This document shows positions 7,503 to 18,824 of a DNA stretch of 23,307 nt, piece after piece. The stretch is taken from positions 1-23,307 of the forward strand of contig CAMDJS010000024.1 of NCBI GenBank assembly GCA_945900685.1, written 5' to 3'. Position 1 is the first letter of the stretch, and the number at the start of each line of letters is the position of its first letter. This DNA is from Bordetella parapertussis (lineage in GTDB: Bacteria > Pseudomonadota > Gammaproteobacteria > Burkholderiales > Burkholderiaceae_C). The notes under the pieces are model-generated. The model was not told where the DNA came from. It ran no database searches and saw only the letters and a program-made list of their open reading frames with translations. The position numbers and the translations under genes were made by a program.

Positions 7503-9509
7503 TCATCTGTGAATCCAGACAAACCAGGTCACCAGTCCAAACATGCCCAATATCATCCACAAGGCATAGTGGTAGAGAAAACCCGTTTGCAAGCGGCGTG
7601 CTAAGTTGGCTACTTTGCCAATCACATGCCAAGAGCCGTTGACAATAAAGCCATCAATCACGCCCTGGTCACCGCGTTTCCACAAAACTTGGGCTAACCA
7701 TCGTGTGCCGCGAGCCAGAATATGTTCGTTGAAGTCGTCCAAGTAATATTTGTTCATCAACAAGGTGTGCAAAGGTGCCAAGCTGCGTTGAATAAATGCG
7801 GGTACAGCTGGATGGATCATGTACATGTAGAACGCGGTCAATACGCCAGCCACAGCAAAGGCAAAGGGCAGTGTAGTTAGCGCATGTTCAGCCATTGCCA
7901 ACGGGCTATGGAAAACCTCTTGTAACTTGGTCATGGCCGGGTGCGCTGCATGGTTCACAGTGATGGCATCTTTGAAGAAATCACCGAACAACATGTAGTC
8001 CATGGTGAAGTAACCGATGCAAACTGAGGGAATAGCCAATAGCACCAAAGGCAGAGTCACCACCCATGGCGATTCATACGGCGCGTGCGAATGCTCGTGA
8101 TCATCATGGTGCGCATGCGGGTCTTGATCGAAACGCTCTTTGCCATGGAAGACCAAAAAATACATACGGAAAGAATAAAACGCAGTGACAAACACACCGG
8201 CCAACACCGCAAAGTGGGCCCACTGCGCGGCTGGCAGTTGGCTGACAGCCACGGCTTCAATGATGCTGTCTTTGGAATAGAAACCGGAGAACAAGGGCGT
8301 ACCTATGAGTGCCAATGAACCCAACAAAGAAGTTAGCCAAGTGATGGGCATGTATTTGCGCAAACCGCCCATGTAGCGGATGTCTTGGTTATGGTGCACC
8401 CCCATGATGACCGAGCCCGCGCCAAGAAATAACAGCGCTTTAAAGAATGCGTGGGTCATCAAATGAAACACCGCCACTGAGTAGGCAGACGCGCCGAGTG
8501 CGACAGTCATGTAACCCAACTGCGACAAGGTGGAGTAAGCCACCACGCGCTTGATGTCGTTTTGCACAATGCCCAAAAAGCCCATGAACAGGGCAGTGAT
8601 GGATCCCACGATCAAAATCAGATTCAATGCCGTGTCAGATAACTCGAACAAGGGCGACATGCGCGCAACCATGAAGATGCCCGCAGTCACCATGGTGGCC
8701 GCATGAATCAGAGCAGAAATAGGTGTCGGGCCTTCCATGGAATCAGGCAACCAGACATGCAGTGGGAACTGCGCCGACTTGCCCATGGCGCCAATGAACA
8801 GGCAAATGCAAATGACAGTGACCAGTGACCAATCAGTACCCGGCAAAGTCAATGCAGACAGTTCAGTAGTCTTGGCAAATACTTCGGTGTAATTCAAGGA
8901 GCCGGCATAGGCGGCAATCAACCCAATGCCCAAGATAAATCCGAAATCACCGACCCGGTTGACCAAAAACGCTTTCATGTTGGCAAACACGGCGCTGGGT
9001 TTGTTAAACCAGAAACCGATCAGCAGATAAGACACCAGGCCCACTGCTTCCCAACCAAAGAACAGTTGCAACATGTTGTTACTCATGACCAGCATCAACA
9101 TGGAAAAAGTAAACAAGGAGATGTAGGCGAAGAAGCGGTTGTAGCCCTCGTCTTCTTTCATGTAACCGATGGTGTAGATGTGCACCATCAGCGAAACAAA
9201 AGTGACAACGCACATCATCATGGCGGTCAGGCCATCGACCATGAAGCCGATCTCCATTTTCAATTCACCCACTTGCATCCATGTGTAGAGGGTTTCATTG
9301 AAACGGGCACCGTCAATCACCACGTCATGCAATGTCAACGCTGACAGCACAAAAGAAATGAACACGCCAAGAATAGTCAGGCTGTGGGACCAGCGACGTC
9401 CCAAACCCGCTCCGCCGATTTGTGTGCCCCAGATACCGGCCAGCAACGAACCAGCCAACGGGGCCAGAGCGATGGTAATCAGTGTGGAGGCTTGAATGGT
9501 TTGGCTCAT
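7503..9509 (-). CDS. nuoL: NADH-quinone oxidoreductase subunit L
   Basis: The distal antiporter-like subunit of complex I, 668 residues, which carries the long lateral amphipathic helix at its C-terminus. Visible landmarks are Glu154 in FFGWEAVGLVSYLLIG, Lys244 in GAMGKSAQFPLHVWLPDSM, the GPTPISALIHAATMV helix (260-274), and MTHAFFKALLFLGAG (351-365). Between two helices at about residues 460-480 lies a loop rich in His and Asp (PHAHHDDHEHSHAP). It starts 14 bases after the nuoK stop. The Shine-Dalgarno sequence is weak, which fits translational coupling. Confidence 0.97.
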   Translation of the reverse strand: MSQTIQASTLITIALAPLAGSLLAGIWGTQIGGAGLGRRWSHSLTILGVFISFVLSALTLHDVVIDGARFNETLYTWMQVGELKMEIGFMVDGLTAMMMCVVTFVSLMVHIYTIGYMKEDEGYNRFFAYISLFTFSMLMLVMSNNMLQLFFGWEAVGLVSYLLIGFWFNKPSAVFANMKAFLVNRVGDFGFILGIGLIAAYAGSLNYTEVFAKTTELSALTLPGTDWSLVTVICICLFIGAMGKSAQFPLHVWLPDSMEGPTPISALIHAATMVTAGIFMVARMSPLFELSDTALNLILIVGSITALFMGFLGIVQNDIKRVVAYSTLSQLGYMTVALGASAYSVAVFHLMTHAFFKALLFLGAGSVIMGVHHNQDIRYMGGLRKYMPITWLTSLLGSLALIGTPLFSGFYSKDSIIEAVAVSQLPAAQWAHFAVLAGVFVTAFYSFRMYFLVFHGKERFDQDPHAHHDDHEHSHAPYESPWVVTLPLVLLAIPSVCIGYFTMDYMLFGDFFKDAITVNHAAHPAMTKLQEVFHSPLAMAEHALTTLPFAFAVAGVLTAFYMYMIHPAVPAFIQRSLAPLHTLLMNKYYLDDFNEHILARGTRWLAQVLWKRGDQGVIDGFIVNGSWHVIGKVANLARRLQTGFLYHYALWMILGMFGLVTWFVWIHR

Positions 9510-9523
9510 GTGTTGTGACAGGG

Positions 9524-9832
9524 TCAGCCCTTGAGGCTATTGAGTTCATCGACATTGACACTGGAACGGTTTCTAAACAAAAGCACCAGAATCGCTAAAC
9601 CGATGGCTGATTCAGCCGCAGCCACGGTGAGTATGAAAAAGACAAAAATTTGGCCTTGCATGTCCCCCAAATAATGAGAGAACGCCACGAAATTGGTGTT
9701 GACTGCCAACAGCATGAGCTCGATAGCCATCAGCAACACAATCAAATTTTTCCGATTCAAAAAAATACCTATGACTGATAGCGCAAACAGCACTGCGCCC
9801 AGCGTGAGGTAATGACCCAAAGTGACGTTCAT
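9524..9832 (-). CDS. nuoK: NADH-quinone oxidoreductase subunit K
   Basis: Small three-helix membrane subunit of complex I, 102 residues. The two membrane glutamates that matter in E. coli NuoK (E36 and E72) are present as Glu38 in [13 protein letters not shown] and Glu74 in [14 protein letters not shown]. The start codon overlaps the nuoJ stop by four bases. The site AGAGGAG lies eight bases upstream, inside the end of nuoJ, and is the strongest ribosome binding site of the cluster. Confidence 0.97.
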   Translation of the reverse strand: MNVTLGHYLTLGAVLFALSVIGIFLNRKNLIVLLMAIELMLLAVNTNFVAFSHYLGDMQGQIFVFFILTVAAAESAIGLAILVLLFRNRSSVNVDELNSLKG

Positions 9833-10467
9833 GTTTTTGGCTCCTCTGAGGGTGGTTCAACCATGGCTTGATGTACCGGGTCCATCTTGACCATGCGCAG
9901 TCGATCAGATGACTTGACTTTGACTTGTTCGCCGGGGTTTTGGGCCTTGGTGTCTTTGCGCTCGCGCGTGGTGAGTGCAATGGCAGCGATGATGGCGACC
10001 AGCAAAATCACAGCAGCAATCTCAAGCGGGTACAAAAATTCGGTATATAAAACTTGCCCCAATGCTTTGGTATTGGAGAACTGTTCTGCCCCCGTTGGAT
10101 TTTCAGCAACCGCAGGCACGCTGCGAAAGCCGCCAAGCAGCACAGACGCGAGTTCCAGCGCAAGCACTGCACCAATGGAAGCAGCCAACGGAAAGTGGTT
10201 CCAAAAGCCGCGCTTTAACTCGTCCATATTGACGTCAATCATCATCACCACAAATAAAAATAAGACCATCACTGCACCGACGTAGACCAGCACCAAAGTG
10301 ATGGATAAAAACTCTGCCTTGAGCAACATCCAAATACCTGAGGCTTGAAAGAATGCCAGCACCAGGTAGAGCGCGGCATGCACCGGATTACGCGCCGTGA
10401 TGACGCGAAGAGACGCAAACAGCATCACTGCTGAGAAAAGATAGAAAAGCGCTGACTTGACTTCCAT
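9829..10467 (-). CDS. nuoJ: NADH-quinone oxidoreductase subunit J
   Basis: Membrane subunit of complex I with five predicted helices, 212 residues. The third-helix motif [20 protein letters not shown] at residues 51-70 is the conserved region that links quinone reduction to the pumping subunits. A hydrophilic C-terminal tail of about 45 residues (from [14 protein letters not shown] onward) extends past the last helix. The gene overlaps nuoK by four bases, and an AGGGA site precedes its ATG. Confidence 0.96.
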   Translation of the reverse strand: MEVKSALFYLFSAVMLFASLRVITARNPVHAALYLVLAFFQASGIWMLLKAEFLSITLVLVYVGAVMVLFLFVVMMIDVNMDELKRGFWNHFPLAASIGAVLALELASVLLGGFRSVPAVAENPTGAEQFSNTKALGQVLYTEFLYPLEIAAVILLVAIIAAIALTTRERKDTKAQNPGEQVKVKSSDRLRMVKMDPVHQAMVEPPSEEPKT

Positions 10468-10487
10468 GTGCTTATCTGTCCCTGTGG

Positions 10488-11012
10488 TTAGCGGTATTTG
10501 GCATCGGCTGCCTTGTGGGCTGCAATCTGCGGTTCATATTTGTCGCCCACGGCCAGCAGCATCTCTTTGGTGAAATACAGATCGCCGCGTTTCTCGCCGT
10601 GGTATTCAAAGATATGGGTTTCGACAATGGAGTCAACCGGACAGCTTTCCTCGCAAAAACCGCAAAAAATGCATTTGGTCAAGTCGATGTCGTAGCGCGA
10701 GGTACGGCGTGAACCGTCTTCGCGCACATCGGATTCAATGGTGATGGCCATGGCCGGACACACAGCCTCACACAGTTTGCATGCAATGCAGCGCTCTTCA
10801 CCGTTCTCGTAGCGGCGAAGCGCGTGCAGACCGCGAAAGCGCGGACTCAACGGTGTTTTCTCTTCTGGGAATTGCACTGTGATCTTGCGTGCAAACATGT
10901 ACTTGCCGGTAATAGCAAAGCCTTTGAAAAACTCGAGCAGCAAAAAACTGGAGAGAAAATCTGCCCATGAAAAAGGCGTGGCCGGTGTGGTGGACGTGTG
11001 GGTGCGCATCAT
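10488..11012 (-). CDS. nuoI: NADH-quinone oxidoreductase subunit I (2x[4Fe-4S])
   Basis: Ferredoxin-like subunit of 174 residues that carries clusters N6a and N6b in the connecting arm of complex I. The two motifs are [13 protein letters not shown] (Cys75, 78, 81, 85) and [13 protein letters not shown] (Cys114, 117, 120, 124). [20 protein letters not shown] is typical of the family. Two adjacent ATGs (11012 and 11009) are possible starts; the N-terminus is some residues longer than the forms I recall from related bacteria, and no strong Shine-Dalgarno sequence settles the choice. The start lies 10 bases after the nuoH stop. Confidence 0.96.
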   Translation of the reverse strand: MMRTHTSTTPATPFSWADFLSSFLLLEFFKGFAITGKYMFARKITVQFPEEKTPLSPRFRGLHALRRYENGEERCIACKLCEAVCPAMAITIESDVREDGSRRTSRYDIDLTKCIFCGFCEESCPVDSIVETHIFEYHGEKRGDLYFTKEMLLAVGDKYEPQIAAHKAADAKYR

Positions 11013-11022
11013 TTTGTTTGCA

Positions 11023-12105
11023 TCAATTCCAAATATTCCATGGAGTTTGCATCCATGTGCCAATCACCACCAACCAGACCAAGGTCACGGGAATGAAAAT
11101 TTTCCAACCCAGGCGCATGATTTGGTCGTAGCGAAAACGCGGGAAAGTAGCCCGCACCCAAAGGAACATGGTGACCACGACAAAGGTTTTGATAGCCAGC
11201 CAGATCCAGCCAGGTATCCACGCCAAATACACCGTGTCGAAGGGCGGCAACCATCCACCCAAGAACAAAAGCACGGCAATGGTGGATACCAAAATCATGT
11301 TGGCATATTCACCCAAGAAAAACATAGCGAATGACATGCCTGAATATTCAATCATGTGGCCCGCCACAATTTCGGATTCGCCCTCCACCACGTCAAATGG
11401 ATGGCGGTTGGTTTCAGCCAAGCTGGCGATGAAAAAAATCACAAAAATAGGCAGCAACGGTAACCAGTTCCAAGACAGAAATCCCAAGCCCTGATCGGCA
11501 AACATGCCCTTGCCTTGCCCGTTGACGATGTCAATCAGGTTCATGCTGCCCGACACCATCAACACCACCACCAGACAAAAACCCATGGCGATTTCGTAAC
11601 TGACCATTTGCGCAGATGCACGCAATGCGCCCAAAAAAGCGTATTTGGAATTGGACGCCCAACCCGCAATGATGATGCCGTAGACCTCGAGCGATGTGAT
11701 GGCCATCAGAAACAGAAGGCCTGCATTCACATTGGCCAACACCACTTCAGGCCCAAAAGGTATCACCGCCCAAGCAGCCATGACAGGCATGATGGTCATG
11801 ACAGGGCCTAAAAAGAACAAACCCGAACTGGCCTTGGTAGGCAGAATGATTTCTTTGGTCAGAATCTTGAGAGCATCAGCAATCGGTTGCAACAAGCCAC
11901 CGGGGCCGGTGCGGTTGGGCCCCAGACGAATTTGCGTGAAGCCAATGGCTTTGCGTTCCCATAAGGTCAAATAAGCCACACAACCTAGCAAAGGCAAAAC
12001 AATCGCCACGATTTTGATCAATATCCAAATGACCGGCCAAACAACATTGCCCCACCAGGGATCACTGACCAAGCCCGCGCCAAAATTGAAAAATGACTCA
12101 ACCAT
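11023..12105 (-). CDS. nuoH: NADH-quinone oxidoreductase subunit H
   Basis: Membrane subunit that forms much of the quinone chamber of complex I, 360 residues with about eight helices. The signature [20 protein letters not shown] lies at residues 49-68, followed by QPIADALK. The acidic loop with [18 protein letters not shown] is also present. Several in-frame ATGs lie upstream inside nuo[10 protein letters not shown] at 12105 is preferred because AAGGA sits eight bases in front of it. It overlaps the nuoG end by eight bases, which suggests translational coupling. Confidence 0.95.
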   Translation of the reverse strand: MVESFFNFGAGLVSDPWWGNVVWPVIWILIKIVAIVLPLLGCVAYLTLWERKAIGFTQIRLGPNRTGPGGLLQPIADALKILTKEIILPTKASSGLFFLGPVMTIMPVMAAWAVIPFGPEVVLANVNAGLLFLMAITSLEVYGIIIAGWASNSKYAFLGALRASAQMVSYEIAMGFCLVVVLMVSGSMNLIDIVNGQGKGMFADQGLGFLSWNWLPLLPIFVIFFIASLAETNRHPFDVVEGESEIVAGHMIEYSGMSFAMFFLGEYANMILVSTIAVLLFLGGWLPPFDTVYLAWIPGWIWLAIKTFVVVTMFLWVRATFPRFRYDQIMRLGWKIFIPVTLVWLVVIGTWMQTPWNIWN

Positions 12106-14197
12106 GAACATGTCCTTCATGCGCATCGGTGGTGTGTTGCAATGCAGGCGCACGCCGCACCAAGCTGTCGAGTTGGTACATGTTGACAGTCACCGGTGCT
12201 TTTGAAGCCGGGGTCAAATCCACCTTGGCTTGGGTGGCATTGGACAAAAGCGAAGACATGTCTTTGGGCAAAGCCACAGCACGGACTTCTTCGACACTTT
12301 CAAATTCAAAGCCGGGCAACTTCATCATGCTGCCCAAGACCCGCCATACTTTCCAAGCGGGACGGGTTTCACCCAGCGGCTTGACCACGCCATGAAAACT
12401 TTGCGCACGCCCTTCTGTGTTGACGAATGTGCCAGCAGTTTCTGTGAAAGGTGAAATCGGTAGCAACACATCGCTGACAGCTAAATTGGTTTTGAAGGCA
12501 GACATGGTCACCACCATGTCTACATTGGCCAAGGTGTGGTCAGTCACTGCACAATCATTTGCGGGCTCGGTGTGAAGCAACAACATGGCTTTCAAAGACG
12601 ACGCCTTCAACATTTGGGCTACATTCAATCCGTTAGCTAACGGTCTTGCATTCACCAGTTGTGCACCGACAGTGTTAGCGGCTTCTCCCAAGTAGCCGAC
12701 ACTGGCACCGGTTTGCTCTGCAATGAAATACGCCAAAGCCAGCAAGCTGGAAGCTTTTTCATGGTGCGCTGCTGCATTGCCCAGCAAGACGGCCTTGCGC
12801 TCACCACTCAAAAGTGAAGTGGCAATGGCTACTGCAACAGGTGAAGAAGCATTGCCGGGCGCAGGGGTTGGTGTGTTTGTCTGCTGGGCAATGGCTGCGG
12901 CAATATCGGCCAATGCTTGAACCCACACACTGCTGTCTGCTATTGAAATCTCAGCTGTAGGCATGGCCCAGTCAAAAGCCTGTGCATTCAAAGCATGTAC
13001 TTTGGCACCACGTCGCACGGCTTGGCGAATACGTTGCGCCAATAACGGCTGGTCTTTGCGAATATTGGAGCCGATGATCAAGGCGCGGTTCAGAGAAGAC
13101 AAGGACGCAATAGACGTTCCCAGCCAGCGCACTTTTGCATCATGCTGAAAATCGGCAGCGCGCAAACGGCTGTCAATGTTGTCACTGCCAAGTCCGCGCA
13201 TGAACTGCGTTGCAAGATAGAGTTCTTCCAAGGTGCTGTGAGGACTTGCCAGGCAAGCAATCGCTGACGCGCCATGGTCGGTCTTGATGTGTTGCAAGCC
13301 GTTGGCAATGTATTCCAGCGCTGTTGACCAATCCACCGTGATCCATTGGCCATCTTGTTTCAGCATGGGTTGGGTCAAACGGTCATCGCTGTTCAAAGAT
13401 TCGTAACTGAAGCGGTCGCGGTCCGCGATCCAGCATTCGTTGACGTCTTCGTTTTCCAAGGGCACCACGCGCATGACATGGTTGTTTTTCACCTGCACAA
13501 TCAGGTTGGCACCGGTGGCATCATGTGGGCTGATGGATTTGCGGCGGCTCAATTCCCAAGTGCGGGCTTGGTAGCGAAATGGCTTGCTCGTCAATGCGCC
13601 GACCGGGCAAATATCGATCATGTTGCCGGACAACTCAGAGTCAACAGTTTCACCCACGAAAGCTTCAATTTCAGAATGCTCGCCACGCTGCGACATGCCG
13701 AGTTCCATGCTGCCCGCAATCTCTTGACCGAAGCGAACGCAACGTGTGCAGTGAATGCAACGGCTCATCTCTTCCATGCTGATGAGCGGGCCAACGTCTT
13801 TGTGAAACACCACGCGTTTTTCTTCTTCGTAACGCGAAGCACTGCCGCCGTAACCGACGGCCAAATCCTGCAGTTGGCATTCGCCACCTTGGTCGCAAAT
13901 CGGGCAATCCAAAGGATGGTTGATGAGCAGAAATTCCATCACCGATTTTTGGGCTTTGATAGCACGCTCTGACTTGGTGTGCACCACCATGCCTTGGGTC
14001 ACCGGTGTGGCACAGGCCGGCATGGGCTTGGGTGCTTTTTCAATGTCAACCAAACACATGCGGCAGTTGGCCGCAATGCTGAGTTTGCGGTGATAGCAGA
14101 AATGCGGAATGAAGGTGCCAGCCTGCTCTGCCGCTTGAATGACCACGCTGCCTTCAGCGACTTGCACGGTCTTGCCGTCGATTTGCAATTCAATCAT
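12098..14197 (-). CDS. nuoG: NADH-quinone oxidoreductase subunit G (Fe-S subunit)
   Basis: Large iron-sulfur subunit of the peripheral arm, 699 residues. The N-terminal [2Fe-2S] ligands are Cys34, 45, 48 and 62. The His-ligated cluster is [15 protein letters not shown] (His94, Cys98, 101, 107). A further [4Fe-4S] cluster uses Cys147, 150, 153 and Cys197. The molybdopterin-oxidoreductase-like domain follows from about residue 220. The additional N7 cysteine set found in E. coli and Thermus is not seen, since the segment [20 protein letters not shown] has no cysteines. The C-terminal end is His-rich (DAHEGHVHG). The gene overlaps nuoF and nuoH by eight bases each. Confidence 0.96.
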   Translation of the reverse strand: MIELQIDGKTVQVAEGSVVIQAAEQAGTFIPHFCYHRKLSIAANCRMCLVDIEKAPKPMPACATPVTQGMVVHTKSERAIKAQKSVMEFLLINHPLDCPICDQGGECQLQDLAVGYGGSASRYEEEKRVVFHKDVGPLISMEEMSRCIHCTRCVRFGQEIAGSMELGMSQRGEHSEIEAFVGETVDSELSGNMIDICPVGALTSKPFRYQARTWELSRRKSISPHDATGANLIVQVKNNHVMRVVPLENEDVNECWIADRDRFSYESLNSDDRLTQPMLKQDGQWITVDWSTALEYIANGLQHIKTDHGASAIACLASPHSTLEELYLATQFMRGLGSDNIDSRLRAADFQHDAKVRWLGTSIASLSSLNRALIIGSNIRKDQPLLAQRIRQAVRRGAKVHALNAQAFDWAMPTAEISIADSSVWVQALADIAAAIAQQTNTPTPAPGNASSPVAVAIATSLLSGERKAVLLGNAAAHHEKASSLLALAYFIAEQTGASVGYLGEAANTVGAQLVNARPLANGLNVAQMLKASSLKAMLLLHTEPANDCAVTDHTLANVDMVVTMSAFKTNLAVSDVLLPISPFTETAGTFVNTEGRAQSFHGVVKPLGETRPAWKVWRVLGSMMKLPGFEFESVEEVRAVALPKDMSSLLSNATQAKVDLTPASKAPVTVNMYQLDSLVRRAPALQHTTDAHEGHVHG

Positions 14198-15560
14198 GGT
14201 GATGGCTCACGTGTGCCTGCGACGAGACCATGCAGGTCTTGTGGGTGATGTGGTGTTCGAACTCGGCGCGGAAATGTTTGAGCATGCCGCGCACCGGCAT
14301 GGCCGCCGCATCGCCTAATGCACAAATGGTGCGCCCCATGATGTTTTCTGCGACGTTGTCCAACAAGTCCATGTCAGACGGCTTGCCGTGGCCAGTTTCA
14401 ATCCGGTCAACCATGCGCGACAACCAACCCGTGCCTTCACGGCACGGTGTGCACTGTCCGCAAGATTCGTGCATGTAAAAAGCAGAGAGGCGTTGCAAGC
14501 TTTTCACCATGCAACGTGTGTCATTCAACACGATGACTGCACCCGAACCGAGCATGGACCCGGCTTTGGCAATCGCGTCGTAGTCCATGGTGATGTCCAT
14601 CATGATGGACGCAGGCAACACAGGTGCGGATGAACCGCCGGGAATCACCGCTTTCAACGCCCCACCCTGCACCCCGCCAGCCAATTCAAGCAACTTGGCG
14701 AAAGGTGTGCCCATGGGTACTTCGTAATTGCCGGGCAATGCCACGTCACCGCTGACAGAAAAAATCTTGGTGCCGCCGTTGTTTGGTTTGCCGCAGGCCA
14801 GGTATGCAGCGCCGCCGTTGCGAATGATCCACGGCACCGCCGCGAATGTTTCGGTGTTGTTGATGGTGGTTGGTTTGCCGTACACGCCAAAGCTGGCGGG
14901 AAACGGCGGCTTGAAACGCGGTTGGCCTTTTTTGCCCTCCAGCGATTCGAGCAAAGCAGTTTCTTCGCCGCAAATGTAGGCGCCGAAACCATGGGCTGCA
15001 TGCAGTTGAAAACTGAAGTCACTGCCTTGTATGCGCTCACCCAAAAAACCTGCGGCACGTGCTTGTGCCAAAGCGACTTCGAAACGTTCATAGGTCTGGA
15101 AAATTTCGCCGTGAATGTAGTTGTAGCCGATGCTGATGCCCATGGCATAAGCAGCAATCGCCATGCCTTCAATCACGATGTGAGGATTGAATTCCAGAAT
15201 GTCGCGGTCCTTGCAAGTGCCGGGCTCGCCTTCGTCTGAATTGCACACCAAATATTTTTGACCATTGAACAAGCGGGGCATGAAACTCCACTTGAGACCA
15301 GTGGGAAAACCTGCGCCGCCGCGACCGCGCAAACCGGATTCTTTGAGGCAAGCAATCACTTGGTTTTGGGTCCAAGCCGCTTCGCCATTCAATCCGAGTA
15401 TGGTGCGCAAAGCTTGGTAGCCACCGCGCGACACATAGTCATTCAAGGACCAGTTGCTGCCATTCAAACCGTCATAAATTTGCGGGTTGATATGACGTCC
15501 ATGGAAACAAGACTCCAGACCTTTGGCCTGAAACTGTGACAGCAGTTGTTGCAGATTCAT
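14190..15560 (-). CDS. nuoF: NADH-quinone oxidoreductase subunit F (FMN and NADH binding)
   Basis: Subunit that oxidises NADH through FMN and passes electrons to cluster N3, 456 residues. The FMN/NADH-binding motif [16 protein letters not shown] is at residues 76-91, [13 protein letters not shown] at 107-119, and [18 protein letters not shown] near 198-215. The N3 cluster ligands are Cys367, 370 and 373 in [12 protein letters not shown], plus Cys413. The start overlaps the nuoE stop by four bases, with GGAGA shortly upstream. The C-terminal tail ends in VSHHHD and overlaps nuoG by eight bases. Confidence 0.97.
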   Translation of the reverse strand: MNLQQLLSQFQAKGLESCFHGRHINPQIYDGLNGSNWSLNDYVSRGGYQALRTILGLNGEAAWTQNQVIACLKESGLRGRGGAGFPTGLKWSFMPRLFNGQKYLVCNSDEGEPGTCKDRDILEFNPHIVIEGMAIAAYAMGISIGYNYIHGEIFQTYERFEVALAQARAAGFLGERIQGSDFSFQLHAAHGFGAYICGEETALLESLEGKKGQPRFKPPFPASFGVYGKPTTINNTETFAAVPWIIRNGGAAYLACGKPNNGGTKIFSVSGDVALPGNYEVPMGTPFAKLLELAGGVQGGALKAVIPGGSSAPVLPASIMMDITMDYDAIAKAGSMLGSGAVIVLNDTRCMVKSLQRLSAFYMHESCGQCTPCREGTGWLSRMVDRIETGHGKPSDMDLLDNVAENIMGRTICALGDAAAMPVRGMLKHFRAEFEHHITHKTCMVSSQAHVSHHHD

Positions 15561-16066
15561 GGTTGTGTCTCCGCCTGTTGCAGGCCGTCAATCAGTTGAT
15601 CGAGTTTGTCGTGGCTCATGAAACTGCACATGCTGCGGTCATTGACCAACAGCACAGGTGCATCAGCGCAAGCGCCCATGCACTCGCCGGGTTGCAAAGT
15701 AAATTTGCCGTCTGCGGTGGTTTGTCCAACTTCAATATGCAGCTTTTTACACAGGTGTTCCAAGGCCTTTTGACCGCCGCGTAACTGGCAAGGCAAATTG
15801 GTACACACATTGATTTTGAATTGTCCCACCGGTTGCTGGTTGAACATGTTGTAGAAAGTGAATACTTCATGCACTGCCATGACAGGCATTGCAAGCACAG
15901 CCGCCAGCGCTTTTTCCTGCTCAGGTGTGACAAAGCCGTTTTCCTGTTGAAGAATGGAAAGACAGGCAATGACCGCTGACTGCTTTTGGTCCTCAGGGTA
16001 TTTGTTCAACTCATGCTGAAAACGCTGCATGGTCTCGGCTGAAAAATGTTCGACTGCGGTATTCAT
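15557..16066 (-). CDS. nuoE: NADH-quinone oxidoreductase subunit E (2Fe-2S)
   Basis: Thioredoxin-fold [2Fe-2S] subunit of the NADH module, 169 residues, holding cluster N1a. The four ligands are Cys88 and Cys93 in [12 protein letters not shown] and Cys129 and Cys133 in [11 protein letters not shown]. The N-terminal helical part includes [14 protein letters not shown], typical of the family. It overlaps both neighbours by four bases (ATGA arrangement with nuoD upstream and nuoF downstream), and a GGGGAAA site lies in front of its ATG. Confidence 0.97.
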   Translation of the reverse strand: MNTAVEHFSAETMQRFQHELNKYPEDQKQSAVIACLSILQQENGFVTPEQEKALAAVLAMPVMAVHEVFTFYNMFNQQPVGQFKINVCTNLPCQLRGGQKALEHLCKKLHIEVGQTTADGKFTLQPGECMGACADAPVLLVNDRSMCSFMSHDKLDQLIDGLQQAETQP

Positions 16067-17316
16067 CGGTCAATTTCCCCAAACACAATGTCCATGGTGC
16101 CGATGATGGCGACGGTATCTGAAATCATGTGACCGCGTGTCATCTCGTCCATGGCGGCCAGATGCGCAAAACCGGGTGGACGGATTTTCAAACGGTAAGG
16201 CTTGTTGGCGCCGTCACTGACCAGGTAAATACCGAATTCACCCTTGGGGTGCTCGACAGCGGCATAAGCCTCTCCTTCGGGCACATGAAAACCTTCGGTG
16301 AACAATTTGAAGTGGTGTATCAACTCTTCCATGCTGGTCTTCATAGACTCGCGCGAGGGTGGTGCGACTTTGTGGTTGTCGGTGATGACAGGGCCGGGGT
16401 TATCGCGCAGCCATTTCACGCATTGGCTGATGATGCGGTTGGATTGCCGCATCTCGGCAACCCGCACCAGATAACGGTCATAGCAGTCGCCGGTCAATCC
16501 AACAGGCACATCGAAATCCATTTGGTCATACACGTCATAAGGCTGTTGCTTGCGCAAGTCCCAGGCAATGCCGGAACCGCGCAACATGGGCCCAGTGAAG
16601 CCCAGATTTTTCGCACGCTCAGGCGTGACCACACCAATACCGACAGTGCGCTGTTTCCAGATGCGGTTATCGGTCAGCAAAGTTTCGTATTCGTCAACGT
16701 ATTTGGGGAAACGCTTTGTGAAATCGTCAATGAAGTCGAGCAATGAACCTTGGCGGTTTTCATTCAACCGCGCAATGGCGCGCGCATTTTTGATTTTGCT
16801 GACTTGGTATTGGGGCATGCTGTCTGGCAGATCGCGGTAGACACCACCAGGGCGGAAATAGGCGGCGTGCATGCGGGCACCTGATACGGCTTCGTACATG
16901 TCGTACAAGTCTTCGCGCTCGCGGAAGCAGTAAATCAAGATGTTCATCGCGCCGCAATCAAAACCATGCGCGCCCAACCACAACAAATGGTTGAGCATGC
17001 GCGTGATCTCGGCGAACATGACGCGTATGTATTGCGCACGCACAGGCACTTCCAGATCCATGAGTTTTTCTATGGCTAAACAATAGGCGTGCTCGTTACA
17101 CATCATGGACACATAGTCCAAGCGGTCCATATAGGGCAACGATTGAATGTACGTTTTGCTCTCAGCCAGTTTTTCAGTGGCGCGGTGCAGCAAACCGATG
17201 TGCGGGTCTGCACGTTGCACCACTTCGCCGTCCAACTCAAGCACCAGGCGCAACACACCATGCGCCGCCGGATGTTGCGGCCCCAAATTCAAGGTGTAAT
17301 TTTTGATGTCAGCCAT
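16063..17316 (-). CDS. nuoD: NADH-quinone oxidoreductase subunit D
   Basis: The 49-kDa-type subunit that, with NuoB, lines the quinone-reduction site, 417 residues and separate from Nuo[21 protein letters not shown] opens the protein, the loop [16 protein letters not shown] follows at residues 37-52, and [19 protein letters not shown] at about 60-78 is the family's active-site region. The C-terminus DIVFGEIDR is the usual ending of the protein. It starts two bases after the nuoC stop. Confidence 0.97.
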   Translation of the reverse strand: MADIKNYTLNLGPQHPAAHGVLRLVLELDGEVVQRADPHIGLLHRATEKLAESKTYIQSLPYMDRLDYVSMMCNEHAYCLAIEKLMDLEVPVRAQYIRVMFAEITRMLNHLLWLGAHGFDCGAMNILIYCFREREDLYDMYEAVSGARMHAAYFRPGGVYRDLPDSMPQYQVSKIKNARAIARLNENRQGSLLDFIDDFTKRFPKYVDEYETLLTDNRIWKQRTVGIGVVTPERAKNLGFTGPMLRGSGIAWDLRKQQPYDVYDQMDFDVPVGLTGDCYDRYLVRVAEMRQSNRIISQCVKWLRDNPGPVITDNHKVAPPSRESMKTSMEELIHHFKLFTEGFHVPEGEAYAAVEHPKGEFGIYLVSDGANKPYRLKIRPPGFAHLAAMDEMTRGHMISDTVAIIGTMDIVFGEIDR

Positions 17317-17318
17317 GG

Positions 17319-17936
17319 CTAGTGCAATCCACCGTAATGATCTTCACGGATGATGCGCGGTGTGATCTCGCGCGGTTCGATGGTGACGGGTTGGTAAATC
17401 ACGCGTTTTTGCTCAGCGTCATAGCGCATTTCGACATGACCGGAGGTGGGGAAATCTTTGCGAAACGGATGACCGATGAAACCATAGTCGGTGAGTATGC
17501 GGCGCAAATCTTCGTGGTCTTTGAAAAGAATGCCGAACAAATCGAAAGCTTCACGCTCAAACCAATTGGCAGCACTCCAAATGCCATTGATCGAATCTAC
17601 CTGCGGCATGTCTTCATCGGTGGCGTGCACACGCAGGCGCAAACGCCAGTTGTGCGTCAATGACAACATGTGGCAGACCACCGCGTAGCGCGGTGCATCT
17701 GTGTAGGTCGAATGCGCGCCGTCTTTGTAGGCCGAGTAGTCCATGCCGCACAAATCAATCAATTGCTCAAAAGCCAGTTCAGGGTGATCGCGCAGTTGCA
17801 GAGCCACAGACAAATAGTCTGCGTCTTTGACAGTCAAGGTCAGCTCACCCAACGCCAACTCCAACTTTTGAATACGCTCACCCAGTAAGCGCTTCAAAGC
17901 AGACTGCAAGGTATCAATGGAAACGGTGATGCTCAT
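17319..17936 (-). CDS. nuoC: NADH-quinone oxidoreductase subunit C
   Basis: The 30-kDa-type subunit of the peripheral arm, 205 residues. The signature region [20 protein letters not shown] starts at residue 125 and continues into [19 protein letters not shown] (to 163). The protein ends EDHYGGLH, as expected for the family, at a TAG codon (17319-17321). This TAG is therefore a functional terminator and matters for judging the two in-frame TAGs elsewhere. A second stop, TGA, occurs in the same frame nine codons later. NuoC and NuoD are separate genes here, unlike the fused form of E. coli. Confidence 0.97.
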   Translation of the reverse strand: MSITVSIDTLQSALKRLLGERIQKLELALGELTLTVKDADYLSVALQLRDHPELAFEQLIDLCGMDYSAYKDGAHSTYTDAPRYAVVCHMLSLTHNWRLRLRVHATDEDMPQVDSINGIWSAANWFEREAFDLFGILFKDHEDLRRILTDYGFIGHPFRKDFPTSGHVEMRYDAEQKRVIYQPVTIEPREITPRIIREDHYGGLH

Positions 17937-17942
17937 AAGATG

Positions 17943-18419
17943 TCAGCGCGCAATCGTGTTTTCACGGCGGATCTTGGACTGCAATTGCAATATGCCGTAG
18001 AGCAAAGCCTCGGCAGTGGGCGGGCAACCCGGCACATACACATCCACCGGCACAATGCGGTCACAACCGCGCACCACCGAATAACTGTAGTGGTAATAGC
18101 CGCCGCCGTTCGCGCATGAACCCATGGACAACACCCAACGCGGCTCTGACATCTGGTCATAAACTTTGCGCAAAGCAGGTGCCATCTTGTTGCACAAAGT
18201 ACCGGCCACAATCATCAAATCGGATTGACGCGGACTGGGACGAAACAACATGCCGAAGCGGTCAATGTCGTAACGCGCTGCACCGGCATGCATCATTTCT
18301 ACCGCGCAACAAGCCAAGCCAAAAGTCATAGGCCACAGCGAACCGGTTTTGGCCCAATTCACCACCGAGTCGTAAGACGTGGTGATAAAGCCTTCTTTGA
18401 AAACGCCTTCAAGTGACAT
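17943..18419 (-). CDS. nuoB: NADH-quinone oxidoreductase subunit B (cluster N2)
   Basis: Subunit of 158 residues that carries the terminal [4Fe-4S] cluster N2, the electron donor to quinone. The tandem cysteines Cys37 and Cys38 in [10 protein letters not shown] and the ligands Cys102 in [12 protein letters not shown] and Cys132 in [11 protein letters not shown] are all present. Other conserved stretches are [20 protein letters not shown] and [17 protein letters not shown]. It lies between nuoA (gap of three bases) and nuoC (gap of six), with GGGAA upstream of the start. Confidence 0.97.
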   Translation of the reverse strand: MSLEGVFKEGFITTSYDSVVNWAKTGSLWPMTFGLACCAVEMMHAGAARYDIDRFGMLFRPSPRQSDLMIVAGTLCNKMAPALRKVYDQMSEPRWVLSMGSCANGGGYYHYSYSVVRGCDRIVPVDVYVPGCPPTAEALLYGILQLQSKIRRENTIAR

Positions 18420-18422
18420 GTG

Positions 18423-18782
18423 TCATTCCCAGTCAAGGGCTCCCTTTTTCCACTCGTAGATAAATCCCACCACCAGAATGGCCAGAAAAATCATCATGGC
18501 GATAAAGCCGGTCAAACCGATTTCCTTGAGCGACACCGCCCAGGGAAACAAAAAAGCAATTTCGAGGTCAAACAAAATAAAAAGAATAGCAACCAAGTAA
18601 TAGCGCACATCGAATTTCATGCGGGCGTCATCAAAAGCCTCGAAGCCGCATTCGTAAGGAGAGTTTTTGGCAGCGTCAGGTTTATGGGGGCCTAAAAAAG
18701 CACCAATCAATTGAGGCGCCACGCCGACCAGCAAACCGACAAGTATGAATAAAAGAACGGGGAGATACTGTTCTAGGTTCAT
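18423..18782 (-). CDS. nuoA: NADH-quinone oxidoreductase subunit A
   Basis: Small membrane subunit of complex I, 119 residues with three predicted helices at about 5-28, 61-83 and 90-110. The loop [20 protein letters not shown] at residues 41-60, which includes Cys45, and the following [13 protein letters not shown] are highly conserved and lie near the quinone site. This is the first gene of the nuo cluster. Its leader is AT-rich (TTTAAATG...TTTTAAAC) and holds no recognisable Shine-Dalgarno sequence, which is unusual for a highly expressed operon head. Confidence 0.96.
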   Translation of the reverse strand: MNLEQYLPVLLFILVGLLVGVAPQLIGAFLGPHKPDAAKNSPYECGFEAFDDARMKFDVRYYLVAILFILFDLEIAFLFPWAVSLKEIGLTGFIAMMIFLAILVVGFIYEWKKGALDWE

Positions 18783-18824
18783 ATGAAAATTTGTTTAAAA
18801 ATCATTTAAAGGGTTAGCTTCAGC

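Noticed and set aside
13346..13972. Plus-strand open frame of 208 codons opposite nuoG
   Set aside because: It is antisense to the iron-sulfur region of nuoG, has no recognised motif, and is explained by codon bias of the true gene.
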